Shown here piece after piece: positions 43,553-51,945 of a stretch of 64,000 bases of DNA. The stretch spans positions 139,820 to 203,819 of the forward strand of contig JAEXYH010000036.1 in assembly GCA_023451735.1 (NCBI GenBank). The letters are read 5' to 3'. Every line of letters starts with the position of its first letter. Within the stretch, counting starts at the first letter, position 1. The stretch is from Pseudomonadota bacterium. GTDB lineage: Bacteria > Pseudomonadota > Alphaproteobacteria > Rhizobiales > Rhizobiaceae. The position numbers and the translations under genes were made by a program. The notes under the pieces are model-generated. The model was not told where the DNA came from. It made no database searches and saw only the letters and a program-made list of their open reading frames with translations.

Positions 43553-43804
43553 TTATCGAGCATCGATCGCAGCGCCGACACTTTCCGCCGCCACGGATCT
43601 TAGCTGTCGCGCCATCAAGTAGGCAGCAACATCTCCACCGCAGGCCTCGACGAGCAGGTTGACTGTGTAACCAGCGGCTTCGGCTTCGGCTTCCGCGCGC
43701 AGTGCGCCCGCGAGCATAGCGAAATCATGCACTTCACCTGCGGGCAAGGCTGCGTAAGGTCGTAATTCAAGCCGGTCGTCAATCCAGTCTTCGATGATCA
43801 TCAT
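43553..43804 (-). CDS. Conserved hypothetical small protein of rhizobia
   Basis: An 83-residue protein: IIEDWIDDRLELRPYAALPA, then EVHDFAMLAGALRAEAEAEA and LLVEACGGDVAAYLMARQLR. This arrangement (IEDWIDDR ... GEVHDF ... ACGGDVAAYL) recurs in rhizobial small proteins as I remember them; no function is known. Start at 43804 or 43801, with GGAG about 8 nt upstream. An EcfG-type variant promoter lies 27 nt upstream. Confidence 0.65.
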   Translation of the reverse strand: MMIIEDWIDDRLELRPYAALPAGEVHDFAMLAGALRAEAEAEAAGYTVNLLVEACGGDVAAYLMARQLRSVAAESVGAAIDAR

Positions 43805-43830
43805 CCGAGCAACTCCAATTTGATCCCGAT

Positions 43831-43855
43831 AATCGACGACCGCAGGTTTCGTTCC
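43831..43855 (-). promoter_or_regulatory. EcfG-type promoter, ATT variant
   Basis: Minus-strand GGAAC (43855-43851), 17 nt, ATT (43833-43831), serving the gene that starts at 43804. Confidence 0.5.
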
Positions 43856-43860
43856 GTGAT

Positions 43861-43892
43861 AAAATAGGCCGGAGCGACTGCTCGCACCGACC
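43861..43892 (-). repeat. Repeat family R2, copy 2 (hairpin only)
   Basis: Minus-strand GGTCGGTGCGAGCAGTCGCT then CCGGCCTATTTT forms the R2 hairpin 37 nt after the DUF3597 stop; it lacks the upstream CCACGGATGTACTGG block. It probably terminates the DUF3597 transcript just before the next promoter. Confidence 0.6.
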
Positions 43893-43929
43893 CTCATCAC
43901 CCGGCAGACTTGCTGCCTGGCCATCTCTC

Positions 43930-44394
43930 TTAGTCCAGAAGCTCTGCTGGCACCTTGCCGCCGTTTTCCGACAGCTTGCGAAGTAGCGCCTTGTGAAGCC
44001 ATAGGTTCATTTCAGCCGAGCCATCTTTTTCGCCGGTATAGCCGAGCTCTTCAGCCAGCTCCTTTCGTTCAGCCAAGCTGGCATCCATGCCGAGAGCCTT
44101 CATCAGGTCGACGATCGAGTGCTTCCAGTTCAATTTCTGGCCACTGCGAGCGACAGCGGCGTCTAGGATCGGTGCGACCTCGATAGCAGACGGCGTTGCC
44201 GATTGGCTTGGGGACGTGGCGCCTGACGTCGGCGGTACCGCCTGTCCAGTGCCACCAACAGTGGGTGCCGTCGTCGCAGCAGGCTCGGGAATAGATGGTG
44301 GTTGCAGTGTTGGCTCAGGTTCGGTGGGAGATGCTGGGGCCGCATGTGCGGCGCCGCCGAAGATTGCATCCTTGATCTTGCTGAAAATGCTCAC
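43930..44394 (-). CDS. DUF3597-domain protein under an EcfG-type promoter
   Basis: A 154-residue protein: MSIFSKIKDAIFG amphipathic N-terminus, a Pro/Ala/Thr-rich linker (about 15-70) and a C-terminal DUF3597 domain (VAPILDAAVARSGQKLNWKH, SIVDLMKALGMDASLAERKE, LAEELGYTGEKDGSAEMNLW). The family has a winged-helix-like fold and unknown function. The EcfG-type promoter at 44452-44428 starts 33 nt upstream, so it is probably a stress protein. Confidence 0.9.
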   Translation of the reverse strand: MSIFSKIKDAIFGGAAHAAPASPTEPEPTLQPPSIPEPAATTAPTVGGTGQAVPPTSGATSPSQSATPSAIEVAPILDAAVARSGQKLNWKHSIVDLMKALGMDASLAERKELAEELGYTGEKDGSAEMNLWLHKALLRKLSENGGKVPAELLD

Positions 44395-44427
44395 GTATCT
44401 CTCCTCTTTCGTGAATTCACGAGGACC

Positions 44428-44452
44428 AACTGTTCGTGAGACGTTGCGTTCC
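44428..44452 (-). promoter_or_regulatory. EcfG-type stress promoter
   Basis: Minus-strand GGAAC (44452-44448), 17 nt, GTT (44430-44428), upstream of the DUF3597 gene. Confidence 0.8.
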
Positions 44453-45041
44453 GATATGTTTTAAAAACGTGGCGCCAAGTCTGGCTCTCTCTTTTAGGAA
44501 AGCCTACAGACCCCGGTAGAAGGGGTGTCTCCCTTCGCGCCGTTTGGACGAACACCGCCGCCGTTCGCGGGATTGAATGAATGAAGTGAATGGGAAGTTC
44601 AGCCTCCCAACTGAACCTCCCTGCTCAATCGCTAGGAGTGCGAGAGCCGCTGGATTATGACCGCCGTTTCATGGAGAGCAAGAGCATTCGGCTGATCGAA
44701 GGCGCGCTTTTTAAAGCCCGGCGGCCTGTCGTGAACGACGATCAAGAAAGGCCGTTTTAGCGAACGACTTCTTTGCCGGCGACGCGCTGGTTTCGAAAGT
44801 CTACCAATGCCGGATATCTGTGCCCTCGCGCCTTTACGTTGATATCCATTGGTGCCCGTCCATCGCGCTCAGTGGCGATAGAAAAGTTTGTTGCGGAGCG
44901 CATCCAGAAACAGAAAGCGCCGTCCCAGCCAGGGAGGGCCCAGGTCACTCACATGGTATAGATCCGTATCATTGTTTGACGTTCTCGCAGGGGCCGAGCA
45001 TGGTTCGGATCGTTGTCGATGCTGTTGCGGCCAATACTTAC
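44453..45041. other. Gene-free spacer
   Basis: A 29-codon frame at 44671-44760 (MESKSIRLIEGALFKARRPV...) looks like a fragment of a larger protein but has no support. Nothing else recognised. Confidence 0.35.
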
Positions 45042-45066
45042 GGAACCAAATTGAAAGTGCGATGTT
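45042..45066 (+). promoter_or_regulatory. EcfG-type promoter before element R3 copy 2
   Basis: GGAAC at 45042, 17 nt, GTT at 45064; the R3 helix starts 9 nt after GTT, the expected +1. Confidence 0.7.
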
Positions 45067-45074
45067 ATACAGGC

Positions 45075-45142
45075 GTCGCGAGGGCCGTCCCCGTCCCCCG
45101 ACCCGAGTTTAAGTCCCCTCTCGAACTCAAGCTCTCGCGACA
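45075..45142 (+). ncRNA. Element R3 copy 2: stress-promoter-linked hairpin RNA candidate
   Basis: GTCGCGAGGGC (45075-45085) pairs with GCTCTCGCGAC (45131-45141) with one G-T-type change. The right half, GAGTTTAAGTCCCCTCTCG onward to the end of the helix, is identical to copy 1 (36928-36997), and the left loop keeps a run of C with one G. Conservation of both helix arms, the C-rich loop and the exact promoter distance argues for a functional RNA rather than chance. Confidence 0.5.
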
Positions 45143-45270
45143 CCCTCCCCTTGGAACCACTGTCCATTCCTTTCAGTTGACACGACGCCTATGTAGAACA
45201 TAAAGAGAACTTACGGAGGTCCCTTGCGGACGGCCGCTTCCTTGCGTCCCGGTATTGCAAAGGAGAAAAC

Positions 45271-45687
45271 ATGTTCACGATAGGCGAGGTTTATCCTCAA
45301 GAGGAAGAGCCTGATCCTGACTTGTTGGTGCAGATTGGCTGGAAGGCCGAGCATTACGAATTTGAATTCTTCGAAGCCGCGGTCCTGATCGATGGAGGAT
45401 CGACGGATTCCTGGTTCGAATTCGCCTACAGCCGTCAGTTAGGCGGTGCCTTCGTTCTGTGGCGAAGCGGAGTTTCTGCATTGGAGGCAGCAAGAAGCGC
45501 CACTTATGGCTGGGTTGACGCTAATGACGTCGGATCAATCCCTCAAGCCGTAGAGTCGAAAGCGGAGGCTTACGGCCCTCCGCTGGATGGCTACTACTTC
45601 GATACTCTGGAATTCTACCGGATGTATCCTGGCGGGTTCGCCACGACGGACGGATCTCAGTCGATATCAGATCGTCTCTCGACATGA
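45271..45687 (+). CDS. Hypothetical protein
   Basis: A 138-residue acidic protein (MFTIGEVYPQEEEPDPDLLV ...) with AAAGGAG 6 nt before the ATG. Aromatic-rich (EHYEFEFFEAAVLI, WFEFAYSRQLGG, YYFDTLEFYRMYPGG). It is followed directly by the decayed zinc-ribbon pair. No family recognised. Confidence 0.6.
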   Translation: MFTIGEVYPQEEEPDPDLLVQIGWKAEHYEFEFFEAAVLIDGGSTDSWFEFAYSRQLGGAFVLWRSGVSALEAARSATYGWVDANDVGSIPQAVESKAEAYGPPLDGYYFDTLEFYRMYPGGFATTDGSQSISDRLST

Positions 45688-46099
45688 GCTTGCTCGCCTT
45701 AGGGCGCATCACGGAGAAGCGATAGAAATTTCGTGGGAGCGCTGCGATCGCGGCATGGCTTTTCAACTCCAGGCACAGGTTAGGAAATTCGGTGCGGCCG
45801 TCGAGTTCGCGCAATTCCAGCAAAGCCTGCCGATCGGTTTTGAGCGCGCCGGTGCGGATGTCGCCTGCCCATCGTTCTCATGTCTGCTTAACGCCGGAAT
45901 TTACTTAGAGGATCGGAGATGGACGACGAGACAAGAACCATCCGAACCCATCTGTCATGTGGAGCACCACTGCGAAGCTGAAGGATGCGAAACGAGGGGC
46001 TGCTATGGCTTTGAAGAAAGCAGAACCGTGGCGCACTGGTTTTGCTGTGCGTACCAGCCGCGCCTTTACCACGAAATTCCTCCTCACAGCGAAGGCTAG
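45687..46099 (+). pseudogene. Decayed copy of the zinc-ribbon gene pair (37266-37719)
   Basis: The start codon at 45685-45687 leads into a one-base frameshift (MSLLALGRITEKR then stop). In the neighbouring frame the sequence continues VRKFGAAVEFAQFQQSLPIG, then fuses without a stop to the second gene (VEHHCEAEGCETRGCYGFEE, AHWFCCAYQPRLY). Compared with 37266-37719 several Cys and the last His are lost and the C-terminus is cut short. Together with element R3 upstream, it shows that a whole R3-plus-gene-pair module was duplicated. Confidence 0.75.
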
Positions 46100-46538
46100 C
46101 TTGCTGCAGCGAAGGTTTCCGACATGTCGACGTGACGCGGATTGGCAGGAAAGATACTATTGGCGAGTGTATCTGCCTCGCAAGGCTCGTACGGGCTAGA
46201 CCGCCAATGATGGCGTTATCGATCTTGAAAAAACCTCATCGTTGCCCGGCACGTTAAGCCGATCCAGTGTTATCCAAGGCCCATGAGGCGGACCTTGGGA
46301 CGCAGGTTTCGCCGAAAGTTGATGTACATCCACAACTGGAACGACGGTATGATCGTTCTGGGGAGGGTATCCCTTCGCCGCGAGGAGCCGTTTGCCATAT
46401 ACCCGGTGCCACGGGCGGAGCGCTCCTCGCGGCACTGGGGTCGCGGAAAGGTCCTGAGCCGCACCCTGTTCCGGCGTCTTCTCCAATTGGCGTGGGGATG
46501 TGACCATCTGGTTTTCTCCCAGATCGGGTCAGAGTGAC
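46100..46538. other. Gene-free spacer
   Basis: No supported gene on either strand. Confidence 0.4.
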
Positions 46539-49121
46539 CTAGCTAGACGTCAACACCTTGATGTCGTTCTCGAAGGCATGTGAAAGAGCCGCCGACAACG
46601 CACCTCGAGCAACGGGTTTTCTGACAACGGGGATGGTGGAGTAACCTTCCGGAATGTTGACCCCGTCGCGATAGCCGGTCGCGAATACATACGGAATGGA
46701 CAGGCGCTGGAGTTCAGCTGCCACGTCCTCCGATGTCGTGTCGCCAAGATTGAGGTCGAGCACGGCGCACTGCGGTCGTTTGTGTTCGATAGATAGTAGA
46801 GCCGCATCGACCGTCGCTACGACGGTGACTTCCGCCGCACCGAGTGAGCGCAGAAGCTCCTCCGTATCCATCGCAATCAGCGACTGATCTTCGACCAGAA
46901 GGACGCGCAGGCCGTCGATCGGTTGCTTTTCATCCTCTAACGTGGCGGCCTCTGCAGAAACCGGTCTTTTGGGGGCATGAAGATGCCGCGCCGGCAATAC
47001 GAAAGTGGCCCTCAAGCCCGCGTTTGCAAACTCCAGGTCGACCGTGCCGCCCAGATCATGCGCGACCGTTTTTTCAATGAGGTTGGAGCCGAAGCCCTTC
47101 CTTGTGGGTTTTACGACTTCCGGGCCACCGCTCTCGGCCCATTCGATTTTGCAACTGCCATCATCGGTCCGCGTCCACGAGACTTCCAGCTTTCCAGCGG
47201 GAACCGACAGGCTGCCGTATTTGGCCGCGTTGGTCATCATCTCGTGGAGGAGGAGGGCAAACACGCCGAACGCTCGCTCAGTCAATCCGACCGGCGCTCC
47301 GGTGATTACAATTCTGTCCTTCATCTTGGAGAAGCGGTGCATGTCCGCCTCGGCCTCGATAAGGGTACGAAGCTCTCCGCCATCCGAACCCGCGAAACTT
47401 TGGTCGTGGGCATAAGACAATGCCCTGAGGCGGCCCTCGAACGACTTTGCATAGTCGTCCACCGATACCGAGTTTGCCCCCGTTTGCGTTGCGATCGACT
47501 TCACAAGACTGAGGATGTTCTTGACCCGGTGGTTGAGCTCAGAGTTGAGGAGTTTTCTCTGGTCTTCGTTTTTCTCACGCTGCTCTTGCGTCGCGTCATT
47601 ATGGGAAAGCATGACGTCCCTGACGTAACCGCGGATTGAATCCGCGACGACGAGATCAGCATCCGTCCAGGGAACCGACTTATGTCGAACATCCTCGCGC
47701 CAGGTTTCGAAACTTCCGCGCGGCGTCAGCCGCATGCCGCCTTCCGTGGCAACCTCGGCTTTCGTTGGCTCTCCTGCCCACTCGATCTGGTGAGCCTCTT
47801 CACTTCGGAAGAACACCAGGAAATCCGAAGAAGACACCGAGATCGGTATAGCGAGCATGCCGGCAACCCGTGTGCCGAACTCTTTGTCGTTGCCTGTCTC
47901 CGCAACCAGGTCCTGGGTGTCCCAGATACTACGTCCTGCTTTTTCGGAGATCAGCTCCATCAGCGACGGAATGGCCTGTTCGGACGGCGACACGCCGTGG
48001 GAGGCCCATTCGCCTTTCGACCAGAGGCCCGCTCCGTCACTTGCGATCAGCGTCGAGAAGTCTTTCAAGCGGGACTTAAGGACGGTATCGACCGATTCTT
48101 CCGCCTTCACCTCTGCGATGATCGTGTCCAGGCGACTGCGCGTCGATATGGCGGCCGCTTTCTGGTCGCGGTGTTCGATTGACGCAACGTGAAGCGAAAA
48201 ATACTGCGCGAACAGCTCGGTCGCGATGCGTAGAGGAATGGATAGCCATTTTGGGCTGTTGTGGTGGCAGGAGATCAGCCCCCACAGTTCGCCGTCAACC
48301 ACAATCGACACCGACATCGAGGCGGCGACGCCCATATTGCGGAGGTATTCGCAGTGGATCGGCGAAACGCTTCGCAAGTGGGCATGGGACAGATCAACTG
48401 GCGCTTCCCCCTCGGCTATACGCGGCGAAAGCGGGACCGGAACGAAATTGGCATCGCCTATGACGCGCACCCAGTTCTGGACATAGAGCTTGCGGGCCTG
48501 GACCGGGATGTCGGAGACAGGGAAATGTTGGCCGAGAAAACTTTTAAGTGAAGGATCCTTGGCTTCGGCCACAACACGGCCGGCGCCGTTGTGCAGGAAA
48601 CGGTAGACCATGACACGGTCATAGCCCAGCATCGCCCGAACGAGCCTCGCGGTGGTCCGGAAGAGCGGGTCGAACTCCTTATGTCCATCAACCCGCTTGA
48701 CAAGCGACTGGGTCAGATGCAGCGCGACCTCTGTGTCTTCGGGTGAAGCAGGTTTCTCGAATTCGACAAATGTCCGACCGCCGTGACGATGGATGGTTAT
48801 GTCGGCTTTTTTATCCCCTTCGCCCAGCTGGGCCTTTAGGACCAGTCCAGCGATGTGGCTTGATCCGGCGCGCGCAACGGCGTTACCCAGGTCATGCGCC
48901 ACCTTGGAACCGACGACATCCGCGAGTTCCGTGCCGATATACTCTCTGTTGGTGCTGCCGAGAAAGTCATCCACGTTCTCGGATACGAACGTGACCAGTC
49001 CGGTTTCCTCGTCGAGAACGACGATGGCGCCGTGGGGCTGGATACTGCCAGGAATATGGATAGGTTCTCGATCGCAATTGGTAAGATCAACCTTGGACCT
49101 GTCGTAACTCAAGGGCGGCAT
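46539..49121 (-). CDS. Bacteriophytochrome with HWE histidine kinase and receiver domain (Agp2-like)
   Basis: An 860-residue red/far-red photoreceptor. PAS (about 15-130) holds the biliverdin-attachment Cys16 (VDLTNCDREPIHIPGSIQPH); GAF (140-320) has FPVSDIP, HLRSVSPIH and GLISCHH; PHY (335-510) carries the tongue motif TPRGSFETW. The HWE kinase has phosphoacceptor His531 (NSELNHRVKNILSLVKSI), N box HEMMTNAAKYG and WAESGGPEV. A receiver follows (VLLVEDQSLIAMD, Asp in VLDLNLGD, RKPVARG). The order phytochrome-HWE-receiver is that of Agrobacterium Agp2, a bathy phytochrome; whether this one is bathy cannot be told. No heme oxygenase gene is nearby. Confidence 0.96.
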   Translation of the reverse strand: MPPLSYDRSKVDLTNCDREPIHIPGSIQPHGAIVVLDEETGLVTFVSENVDDFLGSTNREYIGTELADVVGSKVAHDLGNAVARAGSSHIAGLVLKAQLGEGDKKADITIHRHGGRTFVEFEKPASPEDTEVALHLTQSLVKRVDGHKEFDPLFRTTARLVRAMLGYDRVMVYRFLHNGAGRVVAEAKDPSLKSFLGQHFPVSDIPVQARKLYVQNWVRVIGDANFVPVPLSPRIAEGEAPVDLSHAHLRSVSPIHCEYLRNMGVAASMSVSIVVDGELWGLISCHHNSPKWLSIPLRIATELFAQYFSLHVASIEHRDQKAAAISTRSRLDTIIAEVKAEESVDTVLKSRLKDFSTLIASDGAGLWSKGEWASHGVSPSEQAIPSLMELISEKAGRSIWDTQDLVAETGNDKEFGTRVAGMLAIPISVSSSDFLVFFRSEEAHQIEWAGEPTKAEVATEGGMRLTPRGSFETWREDVRHKSVPWTDADLVVADSIRGYVRDVMLSHNDATQEQREKNEDQRKLLNSELNHRVKNILSLVKSIATQTGANSVSVDDYAKSFEGRLRALSYAHDQSFAGSDGGELRTLIEAEADMHRFSKMKDRIVITGAPVGLTERAFGVFALLLHEMMTNAAKYGSLSVPAGKLEVSWTRTDDGSCKIEWAESGGPEVVKPTRKGFGSNLIEKTVAHDLGGTVDLEFANAGLRATFVLPARHLHAPKRPVSAEAATLEDEKQPIDGLRVLLVEDQSLIAMDTEELLRSLGAAEVTVVATVDAALLSIEHKRPQCAVLDLNLGDTTSEDVAAELQRLSIPYVFATGYRDGVNIPEGYSTIPVVRKPVARGALSAALSHAFENDIKVLTSS

Positions 49122-49737
49122 CCTGCTTTCAAAAAAAGGCTCGGTTTCGGCGGCTTTTTACATGGCACGAGCCATGCTGCAACTGTCTAAAGCATGTAAC
49201 TAAAAGAGGAATCTGTATCGGGATTCATCGGGTCCTGATGAGGATGCCCCATCAAATCTAGAAAGTTCCCAAGCGCGACTTTGTTCCAGCTTCAACCAGC
49301 ATATCTGTTAAGATCACGAGAAGTTTGGCCCAACAAACCGGATTGCGGAGTTGCTATAACCTGATGCGGCCGGAATTCCGCGAAGGACCGGCCGAGGTCA
49401 CGAAACGCTCTTCGATCCAGCTGAGTTGTAGGGTTTGGTGAGGAATTCGGCGACCGGCTAGCTAACTTCTTCACAAACGCCGATAACTCTCCGTCGCCGC
49501 GTAAGCGCGGATTCGCTGCCATTGAGTCAAAACACCTCTGGAGCGGTCTCCGGTACGACGCGCTTGGCGGTTATACTTCCGGACCCTGATGTTTCGGAAC
49601 AAATCTCAAAAAGAGCTGGTTACGAAAAAGGCCGATGTCTTCGGGTGGACCTCGGCTGTCCTTGTACTGCTCCCTCACCGGCTAACCGCCGGTGAGGTTG
49701 CGGACGAACGGAACACAAAAGGCATCAACGGCATCGC
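49122..49737. other. Gene-free spacer
   Basis: No supported gene. A GGAAC-N18-GTT match at 49598 has non-standard spacing and is not called. Confidence 0.4.
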
Positions 49738-49938
49738 ATGGCATACAGCAGACTACGCATCCTCATTGTTTCTCTCGATCCTCGCGCTTTCAAAAGTCTG
49801 CCGGCTGGAATCGGATTAAAGACAGCAATCCAAGCGCAAAACGATGGTCTGATCGAAGCTGACGGCAATTTGTCCGCCAAGTCGAAATTTCGGCTCACAT
49901 CTTCGGGGTTCGCAAGGAAAAATATGTACGGCGGCTGA
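49738..49938 (+). CDS. Hypothetical small protein or fragment
   Basis: A 66-residue basic frame (MAYSRLRILIVSLDPRAFKS, GIGLKTAIQAQNDGLIEADG, KFRLTSSGFARK). The middle looks like part of a winged-helix-type domain (helix, then SAKSKFRLTSSG wing). No ribosome site; may be a gene remnant. It ends 8 nt before the stress promoter of the sRNA candidate. Confidence 0.35.
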   Translation: MAYSRLRILIVSLDPRAFKSLPAGIGLKTAIQAQNDGLIEADGNLSAKSKFRLTSSGFARKNMYGG

Positions 49939-49945
49939 ATGTGGC

Positions 49946-49970
49946 GGAACAAAAAGATGCGCCCTACGTT
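49946..49970 (+). promoter_or_regulatory. EcfG-type promoter for an sRNA candidate
   Basis: GGAAC at 49946, 17 nt, GTT at 49968; expected +1 near 49978. Confidence 0.75.
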
Positions 49971-49977
49971 CTTCGGT

Positions 49978-50048
49978 CATCGGTGGTGAATGCACGTTAC
50001 CGACCTAAAGAACCCTCAGTCTTCCCCCTCTGACTGAGGGTTTTCTTT
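49978..50048 (+). ncRNA. Candidate stress-induced small RNA, about 70 nt
   Basis: The segment begins at the predicted start of an EcfG-type promoter and ends at a Rho-independent terminator: AACCCTCAGTC (50011-50021), loop TTCCCCCTCT, GACTGAGGGTT (50032-50042), then TTCTTT. There is no open frame with a ribosome site. The pyrimidine-only, C-rich loop could pair with Shine-Dalgarno sequences, the mode of several alphaproteobacterial sRNAs including the sigma-T-controlled GsrN of Caulobacter. No sequence homology to GsrN is claimed. Confidence 0.65.
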
Positions 50049-50199
50049 GCGCGCGCGTCAGCGTTTTTCTCGAAGTGCGGAACAGCTTCGGCTTTTGTCA
50101 GTTTGGAAGCACTAGTCTGATTGCCCGTCGGACTGGTCCTTGATGATGACTCTCTGCCGCACACCTCTCTCACAGCAGCGCGGCAGAGAGCACCCCTCG

Positions 50200-50454
50200 T
50201 CACGCAAGCACGCTTGCTTCGATCGCCGCCGAGATGAAAGCTTCCTTCGCGACCTCGGACGGCACCAATCCTTGAGCCGACTCTTTGCACAGTTTCATCG
50301 CACGGCCGTAGTGGTCTCCGCGTTCAGGAGGCCACCTGTGTTGGAGGTAGTGGAGCGCATCGGATGCGCTTTCAACAGCCTCGGATGAACCGTAGCCAAT
50401 CCGCACAAGTACAGGCGCACGGAAAGGTGCGCTCGCAAGTATATCGATCGCCAT
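50200..50454 (-). CDS. DUF982-domain protein
   Basis: An 84-residue protein with the DUF982 pattern: an N-terminal strand (FRAPVLVRIGYGSSEAVESA), SDALHYLQHRWPPERGDHYG with the conserved WP, then AMKLCKESAQG and a C-terminal helix ending EAFISAAIEAS. The start at 50454 is supported by GGGAG 6 nt upstream. DUF982 proteins are small, multi-copy rhizobial proteins of unknown function; a second member is at 55915. Confidence 0.88.
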   Translation of the reverse strand: MAIDILASAPFRAPVLVRIGYGSSEAVESASDALHYLQHRWPPERGDHYGRAMKLCKESAQGLVPSEVAKEAFISAAIEASVLA

Positions 50455-51581
50455 TACATTCTCCCAATACTGCCATGATAGTCTGATTTTTAGGCAGATG
50501 CTTGATATTTGAGCGATCATATCTTCGTGTCAAGAAGGATGAGTGTCACAAAATATGAAAAAGCGAGTGAGGATCGCGTCTCTTGGCTTGGCGACGCAAG
50601 GTGCGTGCAACAGTCCCCGGTTACCTCGCGCAAGTTCAGTCTCACTGTGTCTATTGAGGTAGAACAGCACATTCACTGTCAGGTCTTGGCTTAACATTTT
50701 CCGACCAGCGCCACCGTGGTCGCGCTGGCCTTTCGGCTGATCCGAGTTGGCGTGCAACAGCCTAAGCATCCAAGGATTGCCTCAGCAACTCAACATCAAA
50801 CGATGCATGGCCACCGCATTACAGCGCGTCCGAATGAGTCTCTGAGAGCTAGGATAGCGGACATGAAACCCTGCATCGATGTAGAAATGAACTTTTGAAG
50901 GGCCTCACTGACGGAGTCTGTAGAGGAGGTCATTTTGGCATCACAAGAGTTGACAGATTGACAGTACATCCACAGCACATACAGCAAACATCAACAGAAC
51001 ATTCGCGCGCCATCTGTCGATGATTTCCTCAAAGGGCGTACGAAAGCTAGTGGCTCTACTACAAAGGTATGTATACTTCAGTGAGCCCCCCATGAACGCA
51101 CTGATTTGTTTGAATTTCCTCGTCGCCGGATCCGCAGTGGTGGTGTATTGCGAATGAGACTCTTGTCGGACGAAGTCTCGTCTCAGGGTGAAACCATGCC
51201 ATTTCCACCAGCTTGATTGGGGCCACGTCCCTTTCACGTCTGTGTCGGACAGATTTGGACGATCCACCCATCAAGCAATCGCCGAGCTGCTTGTTTGATT
51301 TGATGACTTGAGAGACGTTGCCCGACGTGCCGAGAAGATTGGTTCTTTTCATCTGTGCTCTCGCCAGTTTCTCTTGGAGAAGGCGCGGCAATCAAATGCA
51401 AATCCGCACTGAACACACAGTCCGAAACGTCTTCGATCGCCCGTACCGTCACGCCGTCAGTTACGTCAAGACAGAGACTGCAGAACTCTCATATTGTGTC
51501 TTCCGGTCGAGATATTTCCGGAATTTGGCCAGAGATCGTAGCTCTGGGCGCTGCAGACCGACAAGAAAAACGAGAAACAAA
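50455..51581. other. Long low-GC stretch without convincing genes
   Basis: Over 1.1 kb with only short, poorly structured frames. One hairpin, CCAGCGC-N10-GCGCTGG, sits near 50706-50730. Minus-strand fragments such as EEIIDRWRANVLLMF may be gene remnants. Base composition is lower in GC than the flanking genes. Confidence 0.4.
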
Positions 51582-51845
51582 TTACGAATTTGGGTTCTTA
51601 GCCTGCCCACCATCGCCGATCAGTGGCACAGGCGGTTCTTCCAGCATCTCTTTCGCAACTTGATTGAGAATTTGGCTAAGGTCTGCACCACAAGGGGTCG
51701 CATCCGCAAACCTGTCGTCGAAGGCTGCAATCAGCAGCGTACGCTTGACGATGGCTTTACGAAGCGCCTCCGACGGCGTGTGGTGAGCTGCCCAACCGTC
51801 TAGCGTTGATCTGACGTCATTACTGATTGAGTTGGAGACTGTCAC
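51582..51845 (-). CDS. Hypothetical small protein
   Basis: An 87-residue protein starting at a GTG with GGAG 5 nt upstream. Helical (STLDGWAAHHTPSEALRKAI, ADLSQILNQVAKEMLEEPPV). No family recognised with confidence. It borders the hairpin-rich non-coding block at 51946-52345. Confidence 0.5.
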   Translation of the reverse strand: MTVSNSISNDVRSTLDGWAAHHTPSEALRKAIVKRTLLIAAFDDRFADATPCGADLSQILNQVAKEMLEEPPVPLIGDGGQAKNPNS

Positions 51846-51945
51846 CGGGGCTCCTCGCGTCTAGCAGGCAAGAGCACAAGGATACTCTCAGCCATCACTG
51901 TTCGATGATCAATCCTACAGCATTCCGAGGGGTTGGGTCTGATTG

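Noticed and set aside
36928..45142. R3 copies as insertion-sequence ends
   Set aside because: The two elements are 8 kb apart in direct orientation with closely spaced internal inverted arms and no transposase; a hairpin RNA fits better.
45153..45178. GGAAC-N18-GTT matches here and at about 41300 and 49598
   Set aside because: Spacing of 18 is outside the 16-17 nt accepted for this sigma factor; not counted as promoters.
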